A DNA stretch of 64,000 bases from a virus. The notes under the pieces are model-generated. The model did no database searches and was not told the DNA's origin. It was given only the letters and a program-made list of their open reading frames with translations. Positions 54,832-62,895 of this stretch are shown piece by piece. The translations under genes were made by a program, and so were the position numbers. Numbering within the stretch: the stretch's first letter is position 1; each line of letters starts with the position of its first letter. Location: positions 62,001 through 126,000 of the IMG/VR virus record IMGVR_UViG_3300020183_000015; one strand, written 5' to 3'.

Positions 54832-55694
54832 TGGATTTAAAAAAAATAGCACAAGAAATACGAGATATCTTGTCTGAAAGACAAAAAGAGTTTCAGATAA
54901 CTTTTGAAGAAGAAAGTCACAAATATACTATGTTGGACGATAAAGGAAATTTAAGAAGTGATTTCCCATCAGTATCCAAAGTTATGAAGTTATTTTACGA
55001 GGAATTCCCAACAGAACAAGCTGCTTATAGTAAGGCTGGTGGAGATCCTGATGAAGCTGAAAGACTTATGGAAGAATGGGCCGAAGCAGGTAGAAAATCA
55101 ACTAACCTTGGTTCTCGTTGTCACTTCTTTTTGGAAGAACATACATTAAAAGAGTTTGGTATTGAAAAAGAAGTTCGTCAACCAATTTTTGAATGTGATG
55201 CAGAACAACTTATTAAAAGTGATACAATGATTATCACTGGAAAAAGATATATTGATCTAATTAAAGATAGAGGATGTGTCTTGATTGATACGGAAATGGT
55301 ATTAGGTCATCCTGAACTTGGGTATACTGGTCAACCCGATAAGGTTTGGTTGGTTGTTGGAACTAACGGTAAGTTGGGTATCTTAATTACTGATTGGAAA
55401 ACAAACAAACCAAAAAACTTTGCGGTTACCAAATACACTAAAAACATGAAAAAACCATTTCAGGATCTACCTGATAATGCTTTAGGTCACTACCAAACTC
55501 AATTACCTTTTTATGGTAAATTGTTACTCAAAATGTTAGAAGGAACTAAGTATGAAGGTATACCACTTTTGGGTTGTATTGTGGTTTTACTAACCGAAGA
55601 GAGGGAATTTCACGAGTACCGAGTTTCAAAGAAAACAATGAATACGATACTTGAAATGGACATGAAAGAATATTTGACTAAATCTAAAAAATAA
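54831..55694 (+). CDS. PD-(D/E)XK-type nuclease (RecB-like)
   Basis: The 287-residue protein shows the core GYTGQPDKVWLVV (D170), then ILITDWKTNK (D188, K190), then a helix with GHYQTQLPFYGKLL containing the Gln typical of RecB-family nucleases. An upstream helix carries GSRCHFFLEEH, the conserved His position. Enzymes of this type degrade or trim DNA ends in recombination. The start overlaps the primase stop by one base, suggesting a linked role in replication and recombination. A specific T4 counterpart is not apparent. Confidence 0.7.
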   Translation: MDLKKIAQEIRDILSERQKEFQITFEEESHKYTMLDDKGNLRSDFPSVSKVMKLFYEEFPTEQAAYSKAGGDPDEAERLMEEWAEAGRKSTNLGSRCHFFLEEHTLKEFGIEKEVRQPIFECDAEQLIKSDTMIITGKRYIDLIKDRGCVLIDTEMVLGHPELGYTGQPDKVWLVVGTNGKLGILITDWKTNKPKNFAVTKYTKNMKKPFQDLPDNALGHYQTQLPFYGKLLLKMLEGTKYEGIPLLGCIVVLLTEEREFHEYRVSKKTMNTILEMDMKEYLTKSKK

Positions 55695-55715
55695 ACTATA
55701 ATACAAATAAAAAAA

Positions 55716-55934
55716 ATGGAAGATGAAATTATAAAACCAAGAATCGATCTTAGACAACAAGAAACAATAAAATGTGAAAGTTGCGGATCTAAGTACTTTA
55801 AAGAAATAACAATGTTAAAAAAAGTACTCAAATTATTAACAGGAAGTCATGAAGATACACTTGTACCATTCCCAACATATATGTGTAATGATTGTGGTCA
55901 TGTGAATAAAGAATTCGAACTATTTATTGACTAA
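55716..55934 (+). CDS. Small zinc-ribbon protein
   Basis: The 72-residue protein has two CxxC pairs, CESCGS (about residues 20-25) and CNDCGH (about 56-61), separated by a helix (MLKKVLKLLTG). This makes a typical zinc ribbon. Proteins of this form occur in T4-like phages of marine bacteria (recalled). They may bind DNA or RNA polymerase, but this is not shown. It starts 22 bases after the nuclease gene and shares one base with the start of the next short gene. Confidence 0.65.
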   Translation: MEDEIIKPRIDLRQQETIKCESCGSKYFKEITMLKKVLKLLTGSHEDTLVPFPTYMCNDCGHVNKEFELFID

Positions 55935-56080
55935 TGGAAATAGGAAAAATGACGATATCTCAAGTTACCCCTTATTTGGAGAATATCGCAAAAAACTACG
56001 GATTAAAATTAAATCGGGTTAAAGAATTCAAGTTGGCAAGAATTATTTTGATAAACCTTTATTGTAGAGAAATGGTATGA
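55934..56080 (+). CDS. 48-residue uncharacterised protein
   Basis: Short coding sequence starting at ATG 55934, overlapping the previous stop (TAATG), and ending in TGA at 56080, overlapping the next start (ATGA). The peptide is basic and helical (VTPYLENIAKNYGLKLN, then a hydrophobic LARIILINLYC). Coupled overlaps at both ends argue that it is a real gene. Function unknown. Confidence 0.6.
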   Translation: MEIGKMTISQVTPYLENIAKNYGLKLNRVKEFKLARIILINLYCREMV

Positions 56081-56316
56081 CACACAAAGAATTTTATATC
56101 TGGTTAGAAGGATACCTCTATGGTAAACTCGAAAATAAACATATTGATATAACACCAATAGTTGAGAAGATGGGTGAAGTGAAAGACGAACCAAAGTTTG
56201 GTATTGCCGAACCGTATAGAGTACCCATGCCAGTAAACCCATTCCCAATCACAGACGACCCTTACAGACCGCCATATGAAGTATATTGCGGAGACAAAAC
56301 ACAATTAAATGATTAA
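56077..56316 (+). CDS. 79-residue uncharacterised protein
   Basis: The protein begins HKEFYIWLEGYLYGKL, a pattern I recall in small T4-like phage proteins, and has a Pro-rich C-terminal half (around VPMPVNPFP). No enzymatic motif or membrane span is present. It overlaps the preceding gene by four bases and the gp47 gene by eight, so it belongs to the recombination nuclease transcription unit. Confidence 0.65.
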   Translation: MTHKEFYIWLEGYLYGKLENKHIDITPIVEKMGEVKDEPKFGIAEPYRVPMPVNPFPITDDPYRPPYEVYCGDKTQLND

Positions 56317-57088
56317 AAAACTTATACACTTTTCAGATTTACACATCCGTCTCTTCAAAGACCACGATCTTTACAAGTCAATTTTAGAGAATGCTATCAA
56401 ACAATGGAGAGAATTGAATCCGGATCGTATTGTCTTTACCGGAGATTTGGTACATTCTAAAAATCAAATGACTCCTGAACTTATTGAAATGGTTAGTTGG
56501 ATTTTAACCGAATGTTCATTTGTTGCAAAAACAATTATTATTCCTGGAAATCACGACTTCTTGGTTAATAATACTGAAAGATTGGACGCACTATCACCAA
56601 TTATCAATTCACTTAATAGTAAAAATATTGTTTACTACAAAGACCGTGGTGTATATGAGGACGATAATGTTAGTTGGTGTGTATATTCACAATACCAAGG
56701 AAATATTCCACCTGACATAACAGAATCTAAAGGAACTCGAATTGGTTTATTCCATGGGCCAATCCAAGGAATGAAAACCGATCTTGGATTTGACTTTGGT
56801 GAAGAGGCGTACGATGTTGAAAAGTTTGATGGGCTTGAAACCGTATTATGTGGTGACATTCACAAACGACAAGAATTCAAGTTCAAAACAGGTAAAGGAT
56901 ATATGATCGGATCACCAATCCAACAAAATATTGGTGAGAGTATTGGACGACATGGATATGGAATTTATGATGTTGACACTAAAGAATATTTTTATGTTGA
57001 TCTACCAAACCCAAAACCTTTTATGAAATTCTCGATAAAATCATTTGAAGATATTGAAAATGGAATTGAAAAAATCCAAAATCTTTAA
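56309..57088 (+). CDS. Recombination endonuclease subunit gp47 (Mre11/SbcD-like)
   Basis: The 259-residue protein has all calcineurin-type phosphoesterase motifs: DLH (D10, H12), GDLVH (D46, H49), GNHD (N81, H82), LFHG and GDIHKRQ. Gp47 pairs with gp46 to form the Mre11-Rad50-type complex that processes double-strand ends for recombination-dependent replication. The C-terminal capping domain is shorter than in cellular Mre11, and T4 gp47 is 339 residues. The gp46 gene follows at 58472 after four small genes. The previous gene overlaps the start by eight bases. Confidence 0.87.
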   Translation: MIKKLIHFSDLHIRLFKDHDLYKSILENAIKQWRELNPDRIVFTGDLVHSKNQMTPELIEMVSWILTECSFVAKTIIIPGNHDFLVNNTERLDALSPIINSLNSKNIVYYKDRGVYEDDNVSWCVYSQYQGNIPPDITESKGTRIGLFHGPIQGMKTDLGFDFGEEAYDVEKFDGLETVLCGDIHKRQEFKFKTGKGYMIGSPIQQNIGESIGRHGYGIYDVDTKEYFYVDLPNPKPFMKFSIKSFEDIENGIEKIQNL

Positions 57089-57680
57089 TAAAGAAATAAT
57101 GCAGGCGGTGTCTGCATTTTGTGAATCCCAAGAAATTGAGGATGTTGATAATTTTATGTACTTATGCTTTAAGCAGGGTTTTGATATTAAGAAGTACGGA
57201 CTTTTAGGAAAACCACTTAATGATGGTGAAAAAGACTTAAAAATAGGTGGAGAACAAGAAAAATGGGTGGAAAAAGAGGTAATTGTTGAAAAACGAGTGG
57301 AAATACCTGTTGAGGTTATCAAAGAGGTGGAAAAAATTGTTGAGGTTATCAAAGAAGTACCTGTTGAAAAAGTTGTCACAAAAATCGAATATATTAGTGA
57401 CAAAACAACAGAAGATGAACTTGGTGAAATAATTACCAACTTGAAAAATGAAATGTCTAAAAAAGATAAAGAGTTAGATGAACTTAGACAAAATTTAGAC
57501 ATTTTAAAAGAAAATGATAAAACAAAACTCTTACAAGAAACTCTTCAGAATTTAAGAAATGAATTACATAAAAAAAATCAACAATTAATTGAATTAGAAA
57601 AAATAAACCGAGACCTTTTGAACGGTAATCAAAACCAAGCTTACCTTCTAAAGGGATCAAATTTAAAAGATAGAATATGA
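57060..57680 (+). CDS. Coiled-coil protein with VEV/PVEVIKEV repeats
   Basis: The product is 206 residues from ATG 57060, overlapping the gp47 end by 29 bases; ATG 57099 is an alternative. The N-terminal domain ends FKQGFDIKKYGLLGK. A low-complexity segment follows with repeated EKxV-E-PVEVIKEV units (about residues 70-110), and then a long coiled coil (about 115-195). Similar repeats occur in the membrane protein at 62919, so the two may interact or share an origin. Neighbouring gp47 and gp46 suggest a link with DNA repair, but the domain is not recognised as enzymatic. Confidence 0.6.
   Translation: MELKKSKIFNKEIMQAVSAFCESQEIEDVDNFMYLCFKQGFDIKKYGLLGKPLNDGEKDLKIGGEQEKWVEKEVIVEKRVEIPVEVIKEVEKIVEVIKEVPVEKVVTKIEYISDKTTEDELGEIITNLKNEMSKKDKELDELRQNLDILKENDKTKLLQETLQNLRNELHKKNQQLIELEKINRDLLNGNQNQAYLLKGSNLKDRI
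57265..57380 (+). repeat. Degenerate repeat encoding PVEVIKEV-type units
   Basis: Repeats of GTTGAGGTTATCAAAGA-like units encode alternating Val/Glu/Lys octads. Related units occur at 63826-63990. Confidence 0.65.
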
Positions 57681-58024
57681 ATATTTTAATGTGGATTATC
57701 GCAGCTTACGGAATGACAAACATTTTGGTCTATGGATCAATTTTTAACGGACTAAGAAATTGGATACATAAAAATGCCCAACCAAACGTTGGGTGGGTGT
57801 TGTTTAGACCAATTTTTACATTTGTATCAGACTTAATTCAGTGTGTCCTATGTACAAGTACTTGGGTTGGTTTTTTTCTTTCTTTGACTCTTTTTGCACC
57901 ATGGCATGAGATCATTGGACTTAATAAATATTTTTCAATATTCTTTGATGGAATGTTGTCTGCAGGTGCCGTATGGGCCATTAACAGTGTGGTTGAGTGG
58001 TTCGAAGAAAATAGACCAAAATGA
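57677..58024 (+). CDS. Small membrane protein, DUF1360-like
   Basis: The 115-residue protein has an N-terminal hydrophobic helix (LMWIIAAYGMTNILVYG), a central span with CVLCTSTWVGFFLSL (a C-x-x-C-x-x-x-W segment) and a C-terminal helix (MLSAGAVWAINSVVEWF). This arrangement resembles the DUF1360 type of phage and bacterial membrane proteins (recalled). It could sit in the host inner membrane. The start overlaps the preceding stop by four bases, and it overlaps the next short gene by four bases. Confidence 0.6.
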   Translation: MNILMWIIAAYGMTNILVYGSIFNGLRNWIHKNAQPNVGWVLFRPIFTFVSDLIQCVLCTSTWVGFFLSLTLFAPWHEIIGLNKYFSIFFDGMLSAGAVWAINSVVEWFEENRPK

Positions 58025-58173
58025 AAAAAGTAAAGTTTGTATATTCGGATACAATCCAAGAATCAATTATTTTTTATGATGATTTATTCTTAGGTGGAAA
58101 AAAAGTTGTGCAAATTTTTGAAAATGGTATTACTGGTTATACCTCAATAAAACTTGTAAAAATTATAAAATAA
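58021..58173 (+). CDS. 50-residue uncharacterised protein
   Basis: Short coding sequence whose ATG overlaps the preceding TGA (ATGA) and which ends TAA at 58173. The peptide is beta-rich and basic (KKVKFVYSD, later TSIKLVKIIK). The overlap and the next gene six bases later support it as a real member of the cluster. Function unknown. Confidence 0.55.
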   Translation: MKKVKFVYSDTIQESIIFYDDLFLGGKKVVQIFENGITGYTSIKLVKIIK

Positions 58174-58178
58174 ATAAA

Positions 58179-58469
58179 ATGGGAAAAAGAGCAAAAGAAC
58201 ACAGAAAAAAAGTTGCAAAAAGGAATGCACAAATAGAAATTCAGAAAAAAAACATGAGAAAAGTTTTTGATGATTTGTTGAAAAAACAACAAGACTTAAT
58301 GTTGAATGAAGAAAACACCAAAGTAAAAATGGGTGATAAAGAGATAAATTTTGAGGTTTTAGGTGAGGTAGAAAATAAACCAGAAAGTGGTATTAGAATT
58401 ACTTTAGATCCTGAAGAATCTGCAAAAATCAACAAAGAATTCGAAGAAGAACTACCGACAGAAGAATAA
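58179..58469 (+). CDS. 96-residue basic/acidic uncharacterised protein
   Basis: The first 40 residues are strongly basic and helical (KRAKEHRKKVAKRNAQIE), possibly nucleic-acid binding. The C-terminal half is acidic and ends EFEEELPTEE. It is followed two bases later by gp46, so it is probably translated with it. No family is recognised. Confidence 0.6.
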   Translation: MGKRAKEHRKKVAKRNAQIEIQKKNMRKVFDDLLKKQQDLMLNEENTKVKMGDKEINFEVLGEVENKPESGIRITLDPEESAKINKEFEEELPTEE

Positions 58470-58471
58470 AA

Positions 58472-60847
58472 ATGGATTTATTCAATCCACCAAAAATATT
58501 TAACTACGAAATTATGATAAAAGATTTGGACTTTTCTTCATACGAAAACCCAATTATACAAGTTGTTTGGGAAGATTTGCCAGAAAACTTTACACAAGAC
58601 AAAATAAAAAGTGTTAAACATTACTTTTCAAAAAAGTATAACACAACTAACGTAAATGTTTTAACTAAAGCAAAACAAACCCAAACTGAAGAAATGCAAT
58701 CAATTGATGTTTCAGTAAACATTAGTGATGTAAACTATCAGTTGGACTTGTTAAAAAACTTCATTGAATCAAAAGGAAACAAAGATAAGACTGATGATAT
58801 TTTGTCAATCAACAGAATGGTTGAAAACAAAATGAATGGTGATGAGGAAAACCAATCTCTTTTTAATAAGTGGTATATTAGAAACATCGAGTTCTCGAAC
58901 TTTTTATCATACGGTGAAAATCAAAAATTAGATTTTGATAAATTAAATGGTATTGTAGTGGTAGAGTCAGATCCACCAAACTTCGGTGGTAAAACCGTAC
59001 TAACGGTAGATCTTTTAATGTTCTTGTTCTTTAACGAAACAACAAAGACAACAAAGGTGGAAGAAATATTCAACAGGTTTTCGAACAAAGACAAAGTTCA
59101 TGTTAAAGGTGAAATCACAATTGACGGTGAAGAATATGTTATTGTTAGAAACATTGAAAGAAAAATGTCTAAAAAAGGGGAATGGAATGTTAAAACTGAA
59201 CTAGACTTCTTTAAAAAACTATCTGACGGAACATTATTAAACTTTACGGGAGAACAACGAAGAGAAACTGAAGCGTTTATCAAAACTTCAATTGGGACCA
59301 AAGAAGACTTTTTAATGACCATTCTAACAACAGGGTCAAACCTTGAAGAGTTGTTGGAGTCAAAACCAACGGCCCGTGGTCAGGTTCTATCAAGATTTAT
59401 GGGTCTTGAGTTTTTGAAAAAGAAAGAGGAGGTTGCTAAAGAAATCTACGGTGAATTTTCAAAACAAAAGTTGTCAAACATATATTCATCTGAACAATTA
59501 AAAGATGATATTACTACTCACGAAGAGTCAATTCAAACACTTACAACTCAAATTGAGGAAAGTCAAAAAGAATTAACAAATGTTGAGGACGCAATTACGA
59601 AAGGTAAAAACTATCGTGATGACATGTTAAAAAAGAAACATACAAATATTGATCAAGAAATTAGTAGATTAAACCCAACCAACACTCAAGAAGAAATCAA
59701 CACGATTGATTTTGAAAAGAAGGGTTACATTTCTAAAATCAACGAACTTAAAGTTGTTGAACCAAGTGAGTTTTACCATGAGGACAAACACGATGAGGTT
59801 AAAGAACAATATAATGAGGTCTACAAAGAGATCGTTCAGATTGATACAAAGATTTCATCAATCAACAAATTAAAGTCTCAAGTAGAAGGTGGAATCAAGT
59901 GTGAACACTGTGGTATTGAGTTAATGAACGCAGCAATCACAAACGCAAAGATTGCGGAGTTAGATGGATTAATCGTGCAAAAAACCACAAAAACGACACT
60001 TATGCAGGATTTATCCGACAAAGAACAAAGTTTTGTTAAATTGAAAAAAGAATTTGACGAGTACGAAAAGAACAAATTGGTTAAGGAAAAATACGAGGTA
60101 TCAGTTGAAAGTTGTGATTTGAAGATAAGTGTGTTGAAAGACAAACTTAAAAGGTGGGAAGAAATTCAAGACAAGATCCAAGAAAACCAAAAGATTGACG
60201 GACAACTAATTAAGGCCGATTTGAGACTTGAGGAACTCGAGAGAGAAAAAACAAGAATTAATACTGTAATTTCAGGAAACAAAGTTTCAATTACTTTGTT
60301 AAATGAAAAGATCGATAATAACAAAAAAATGATTGTCAAAATAAAAGACGAAGAGGAGAAGGAAAAATTTTATAAGATATACTTGGAGGCTTATGGTAAA
60401 AATGGGGTTTCTAAAATTATAATGAAAACAATGATGCCACTAATCAACTCAGAACTACAAAGACTGATGGAAGATTCTTGCTACTTCAAACTTGAAATCA
60501 GGATTAATGATAAGAATGAGGTTGAGTTCATTATGATAGATAATAGTACTGGTATTGAAAAACTTATGACAAGTGGGTCAGGTTATGAAAAGACTATTGC
60601 TTCACTAGCATTAAGATCGGTATTAACGAAGATATGTACTTTACCAAAACCAAACCTTGTCGTAATGGATGAGGTGTTTGGTAAGATCTCAAATGAAAAT
60701 TTAGAAATGGTGTCTGAATTTTTCATCAAGATTAAAGAATACTTTGAAAAAGTTTTTGTAATTTCGCATAACCCTTTAATTAACAATTGGGCGGACAACA
60801 TACTTAAAATAAAAAAAGAAAACAATGTATCAAAAATAAATTTATGA
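58472..60847 (+). CDS. Recombination endonuclease subunit gp46 (Rad50/SbcC-like) with N-terminal extension
   Basis: The 791-residue protein is longer than T4 gp46 (560). The ATPase core begins at about residue 130 (IRNIEFSNFLSYGEN) with Walker A PNFGGKT (G172-T175). Long coiled coils flank a zinc hook CEHC (C477, C480), and the ABC signature SGSG (701-704) and Walker B VVMDE (D733, E734) follow. With gp47 it forms the end-processing nuclease. The extra 130 residues before the core are not found in usual Rad50 proteins, which begin directly with the first strand; this domain is unrecognised. The stop overlaps the next start by four bases. Confidence 0.85.
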   Translation: MDLFNPPKIFNYEIMIKDLDFSSYENPIIQVVWEDLPENFTQDKIKSVKHYFSKKYNTTNVNVLTKAKQTQTEEMQSIDVSVNISDVNYQLDLLKNFIESKGNKDKTDDILSINRMVENKMNGDEENQSLFNKWYIRNIEFSNFLSYGENQKLDFDKLNGIVVVESDPPNFGGKTVLTVDLLMFLFFNETTKTTKVEEIFNRFSNKDKVHVKGEITIDGEEYVIVRNIERKMSKKGEWNVKTELDFFKKLSDGTLLNFTGEQRRETEAFIKTSIGTKEDFLMTILTTGSNLEELLESKPTARGQVLSRFMGLEFLKKKEEVAKEIYGEFSKQKLSNIYSSEQLKDDITTHEESIQTLTTQIEESQKELTNVEDAITKGKNYRDDMLKKKHTNIDQEISRLNPTNTQEEINTIDFEKKGYISKINELKVVEPSEFYHEDKHDEVKEQYNEVYKEIVQIDTKISSINKLKSQVEGGIKCEHCGIELMNAAITNAKIAELDGLIVQKTTKTTLMQDLSDKEQSFVKLKKEFDEYEKNKLVKEKYEVSVESCDLKISVLKDKLKRWEEIQDKIQENQKIDGQLIKADLRLEELEREKTRINTVISGNKVSITLLNEKIDNNKKMIVKIKDEEEKEKFYKIYLEAYGKNGVSKIIMKTMMPLINSELQRLMEDSCYFKLEIRINDKNEVEFIMIDNSTGIEKLMTSGSGYEKTIASLALRSVLTKICTLPKPNLVVMDEVFGKISNENLEMVSEFFIKIKEYFEKVFVISHNPLINNWADNILKIKKENNVSKINL

Positions 60848-61335
60848 ATCCTCAGGAACTGTTTGATATTATAAAAGATGAACCGAATAAGTTACAACTT
60901 TTATTGGACACTCTTAATCTTTTAAAAAAATCTAAAAGTTTCGAACAAGATTTGTTGACACCAGGATTTTTAAAAGAATGGTTGACATCCGAAATATTGG
61001 GTCATGAGTGTCATAAAACAAAACATGGTCCCGATGCATATTCTTTGGATGGAAGTGAAAAATACGAATACCTTTCTTGTAAAGAAGCAGGAAGTTTCCA
61101 ATTCGACAGAATACATGAAGATAACTTACATAGAATTCAAAGAAATAACTCATTCTTTTTTGCGTTATTTGACAAAGAAGACGGGTTAAAATGTGTAAAA
61201 ATTTGGAAATGTGATACCGACAAAGTGTTAGAAGAGGCAAAAGTGAAAATTTCAAGAATGTCTGAAAGTTCAAAACACATTGGATTTGGTGTTAAGTGGG
61301 TTGAAGAAAATTCACAATTAGTTTATTCTGTCTAA
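60844..61335 (+). CDS. Possible PD-(D/E)XK restriction-type endonuclease
   Basis: The 163-residue protein contains LKEWLTSEILGHECHKTKHG, then GPDAYSLDG, then YEYLSCKEAGSFQFDR. A helix-D-strand-K arrangement of this kind is typical of type II restriction endonuclease-like folds. The acidic residue before the Lys is replaced by Ser-Cys (SCK), as in some enzymes with a displaced Glu. The gene overlaps gp46 by four bases, so it is likely part of the DNA-processing unit. It could cut host DNA or act in phage recombination. It has no partner methylase nearby. The call rests on motif shape only. Confidence 0.4.
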   Translation: MNPQELFDIIKDEPNKLQLLLDTLNLLKKSKSFEQDLLTPGFLKEWLTSEILGHECHKTKHGPDAYSLDGSEKYEYLSCKEAGSFQFDRIHEDNLHRIQRNNSFFFALFDKEDGLKCVKIWKCDTDKVLEEAKVKISRMSESSKHIGFGVKWVEENSQLVYSV

Positions 61336-61345
61336 AAAATATTAT

Positions 61346-61353
61346 TATATTTG
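61346..61353 (+). promoter_or_regulatory. Host-type -7 element before the 177-residue gene
   Basis: TATATTTG matches the Bacteroidetes -7 consensus TAnnTTTG exactly, 24 bases before the ATG at 61377. A clear TTTG -33 box is not seen. This unit lacks the TATTTAT octamer, consistent with early expression by host polymerase. Confidence 0.45.
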
Positions 61354-61376
61354 TCAAAAAATAAAAAAACATATAA

Positions 61377-61910
61377 ATGAATTACTTACTTTTTGTCTAT
61401 TACGACAGTACAGTTGAAAACTCAGAAACATCCACAAATGAAATTGCAAGTAGAATTGCAGAACAAATGACATCTAAAGAAGCGAAGTTTATGTTCGGAG
61501 ATAAACACGCGATATTTCACTTTGCGTCAGACATTTCAATCGAAGAAATGTCAGGGTGGGTTGATATTATCAACTACGAGTTAGATTGTTTTCAGTATTT
61601 TTTAATTCAAAAACCAAGAAGTTCTGCATCAAATATGCCAAAAGACAACTTAGATCATTTATTATCGTTAAAGAAAACCAAACCAACAAAACTAAAACCA
61701 TTAGAACCAAAGATAAATTGGGATTTCAAACCAACAAAAGATAATGGTGAAAGTTTTATGGACATCGTAGACATAGTCATAAACTCAAAAAGACCAAAAG
61801 TTTGTAACATGACTTTGGACGAGTTACTTGACAAAATCAGCTTAGAGGGAATGGAGTCTTTGACTCAGATTGAAAAACAAAAACTGGAAGAATATTCAAA
61901 ATCAATATAA
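61377..61910 (+). CDS. Uncharacterised protein upstream of the sigma factor
   Basis: The 177-residue protein begins with a ferredoxin-like alternation (YLLFVYYDSTVENS, helix, KFMFGDKHAIFHFAS). It then has a Pro/Lys-rich linker (about residues 95-120) and a helical C-terminus (MTLDELLDKISLEGMESL) typical of small T4-like phage proteins. No catalytic motif is visible. It is separated by 10 bases from the sigma factor gene and probably shares its transcript from the host-type promoter upstream. Confidence 0.65.
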   Translation: MNYLLFVYYDSTVENSETSTNEIASRIAEQMTSKEAKFMFGDKHAIFHFASDISIEEMSGWVDIINYELDCFQYFLIQKPRSSASNMPKDNLDHLLSLKKTKPTKLKPLEPKINWDFKPTKDNGESFMDIVDIVINSKRPKVCNMTLDELLDKISLEGMESLTQIEKQKLEEYSKSI

Positions 61911-61920
61911 TTAATAATAC

Positions 61921-62721
61921 ATGAAAGACAAAACACTAGGACCTCACATCAATCAAGATGAAATACAATATTATCTTAAAGATATTAGAAAAATTAAAGT
62001 AATGACTCCTGAAAGGGAGAAAGAGTTAGCTAAACTAATGAAGTCGAATGAAACATCCACTTATCAAAGACAAAAAGTCGAAGAAGAACTATTAACGGGG
62101 AATCTACGATTTGTAATCACGGTTGCAAAACAATATCAGAATCAAGGATTAGACTTATCGGATTTGATTGCTGAAGGTAATTTAGGTCTTATGAAAGCGA
62201 TCAAAAATTTTGATTGGAATAAAGATCTTAGATTTATATCTTACGCAGTCTGGTGGGTAAAGCAATCAATAATCCAATCTCTAAATGACAATTCACGAAC
62301 AATTCGTCTTCCCGTCAATGTAGTCCAAGATTTACAGAAAGCAAAGAAAGAAGTTGAACAAACAGGAAAAAAACTTGAGGACAAGTTCGCATCTTTACCA
62401 TCAATGATTGATTTAGACATGAACATCAATGAAGATGGTGATACTCTTATAGATATGATTATCAATAGAGATGCTGACGCTCCTGACGCAGTTTTTGACA
62501 CAAAAGATTTGTTAAAAGAAAAATTGATTTCTTTGTTAGGTGTTCTTGATGACCGAGAAAAAATTATTGTGGAAGATTATTTTGGTTTGACTGGCACACC
62601 AAGAACCTTAGAAGACATTGGATCTGATTTTGGTTTAACCAAAGAACGTGTACGTCAGATTAAAGAAAAAGCCCTACGTCGATTAAGAAATGACTGTAGT
62701 GAATTGTTTGACTATCTATAA
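61921..62721 (+). CDS. Sigma-70 family RNA polymerase sigma factor (RpoD-like, region 3 shortened)
   Basis: The 266-residue protein has sigma region 1.2/2 (GNLRFVITVAKQYQNQGL, then AEGNLGLMKAIKNFD, then the -10 recognition helix FISYAVWWVKQSI) and a full region 4 with helix-turn-helix (LEDIGSDFGLTKERVRQIKEKALRRLRND). The core is close to primary sigma factors of Bacteroidetes. The segment between, normally regions 3.0-3.2, is compressed to a charged linker (about residues 143-185). T4 instead uses the minimal sigma gp55 for late genes. This protein probably redirects host polymerase to phage promoters, possibly the TATTTAT octamer (inference). A structured RNA follows in its 3' region. Confidence 0.85.
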   Translation: MKDKTLGPHINQDEIQYYLKDIRKIKVMTPEREKELAKLMKSNETSTYQRQKVEEELLTGNLRFVITVAKQYQNQGLDLSDLIAEGNLGLMKAIKNFDWNKDLRFISYAVWWVKQSIIQSLNDNSRTIRLPVNVVQDLQKAKKEVEQTGKKLEDKFASLPSMIDLDMNINEDGDTLIDMIINRDADAPDAVFDTKDLLKEKLISLLGVLDDREKIIVEDYFGLTGTPRTLEDIGSDFGLTKERVRQIKEKALRRLRNDCSELFDYL

Positions 62722-62824
62722 AAAGGGTTGAACCGAGATTACCCTTACAACTCGGCAGAAGGTGCCTGAAGTCACCAGGGTGAAACCCCCCAATCCTATC
62801 TATATGGTAGGATGAAACCACACT
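62722..62824 (+). ncRNA. GC-rich structured RNA element with predicted pseudoknot
   Basis: This stretch is far richer in G+C than its surroundings and has no coding frame. Predicted pairings by eye: AAGGGT (62723-62728) with ACCCTT (62741-62746), interleaved with CCGAG (62733-62737) and CTCGG (62751-62755), which forms an H-type pseudoknot. Further hairpins are GGTG/CACC (62761-62776), GGGT/ACCC (62778-62788) and an eight-pair stem ATCCTATC/GGTAGGAT (62793-62813). A strong terminator follows at once. It could be a 3' stability element of the sigma mRNA, a processed small RNA or a ligand-binding element. I match it to no known riboswitch or ribozyme. Confidence 0.6.
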
Positions 62825-62858
62825 CCCCCACTGGTACCGGTGGGGGTTTTATTGTTTT
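62825..62858 (+). terminator. Strong terminator after the sigma unit
   Basis: CCCCCAC (62825-62831) pairs with GTGGGGG (62840-62846), with an inner near-palindrome TGGTACCG, followed by TTTTATTGTTTT. It ends the sigma transcript and the structured RNA. Confidence 0.88.
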
Positions 62859-62895
62859 ATAGGGTTTATATTTGGTATCAAATCAGTTATTTTGA

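Noticed and set aside
57041-57502. 153-codon minus-strand Ser/Thr-rich frame
   Set aside because: Mirror of the repeat-coding region of the coiled-coil gene; low complexity arises from reading GTT/GAA repeats in reverse.
62761-62820. Hammerhead ribozyme core
   Set aside because: CTGAAGT replaces the required CTGANGA, and the GAAA box is not placed after a suitable stem, so catalysis is unlikely.
62722-62824. tRNA gene
   Set aside because: No cloverleaf, no T-loop consensus and no CCA-adjacent acceptor stem could be drawn.
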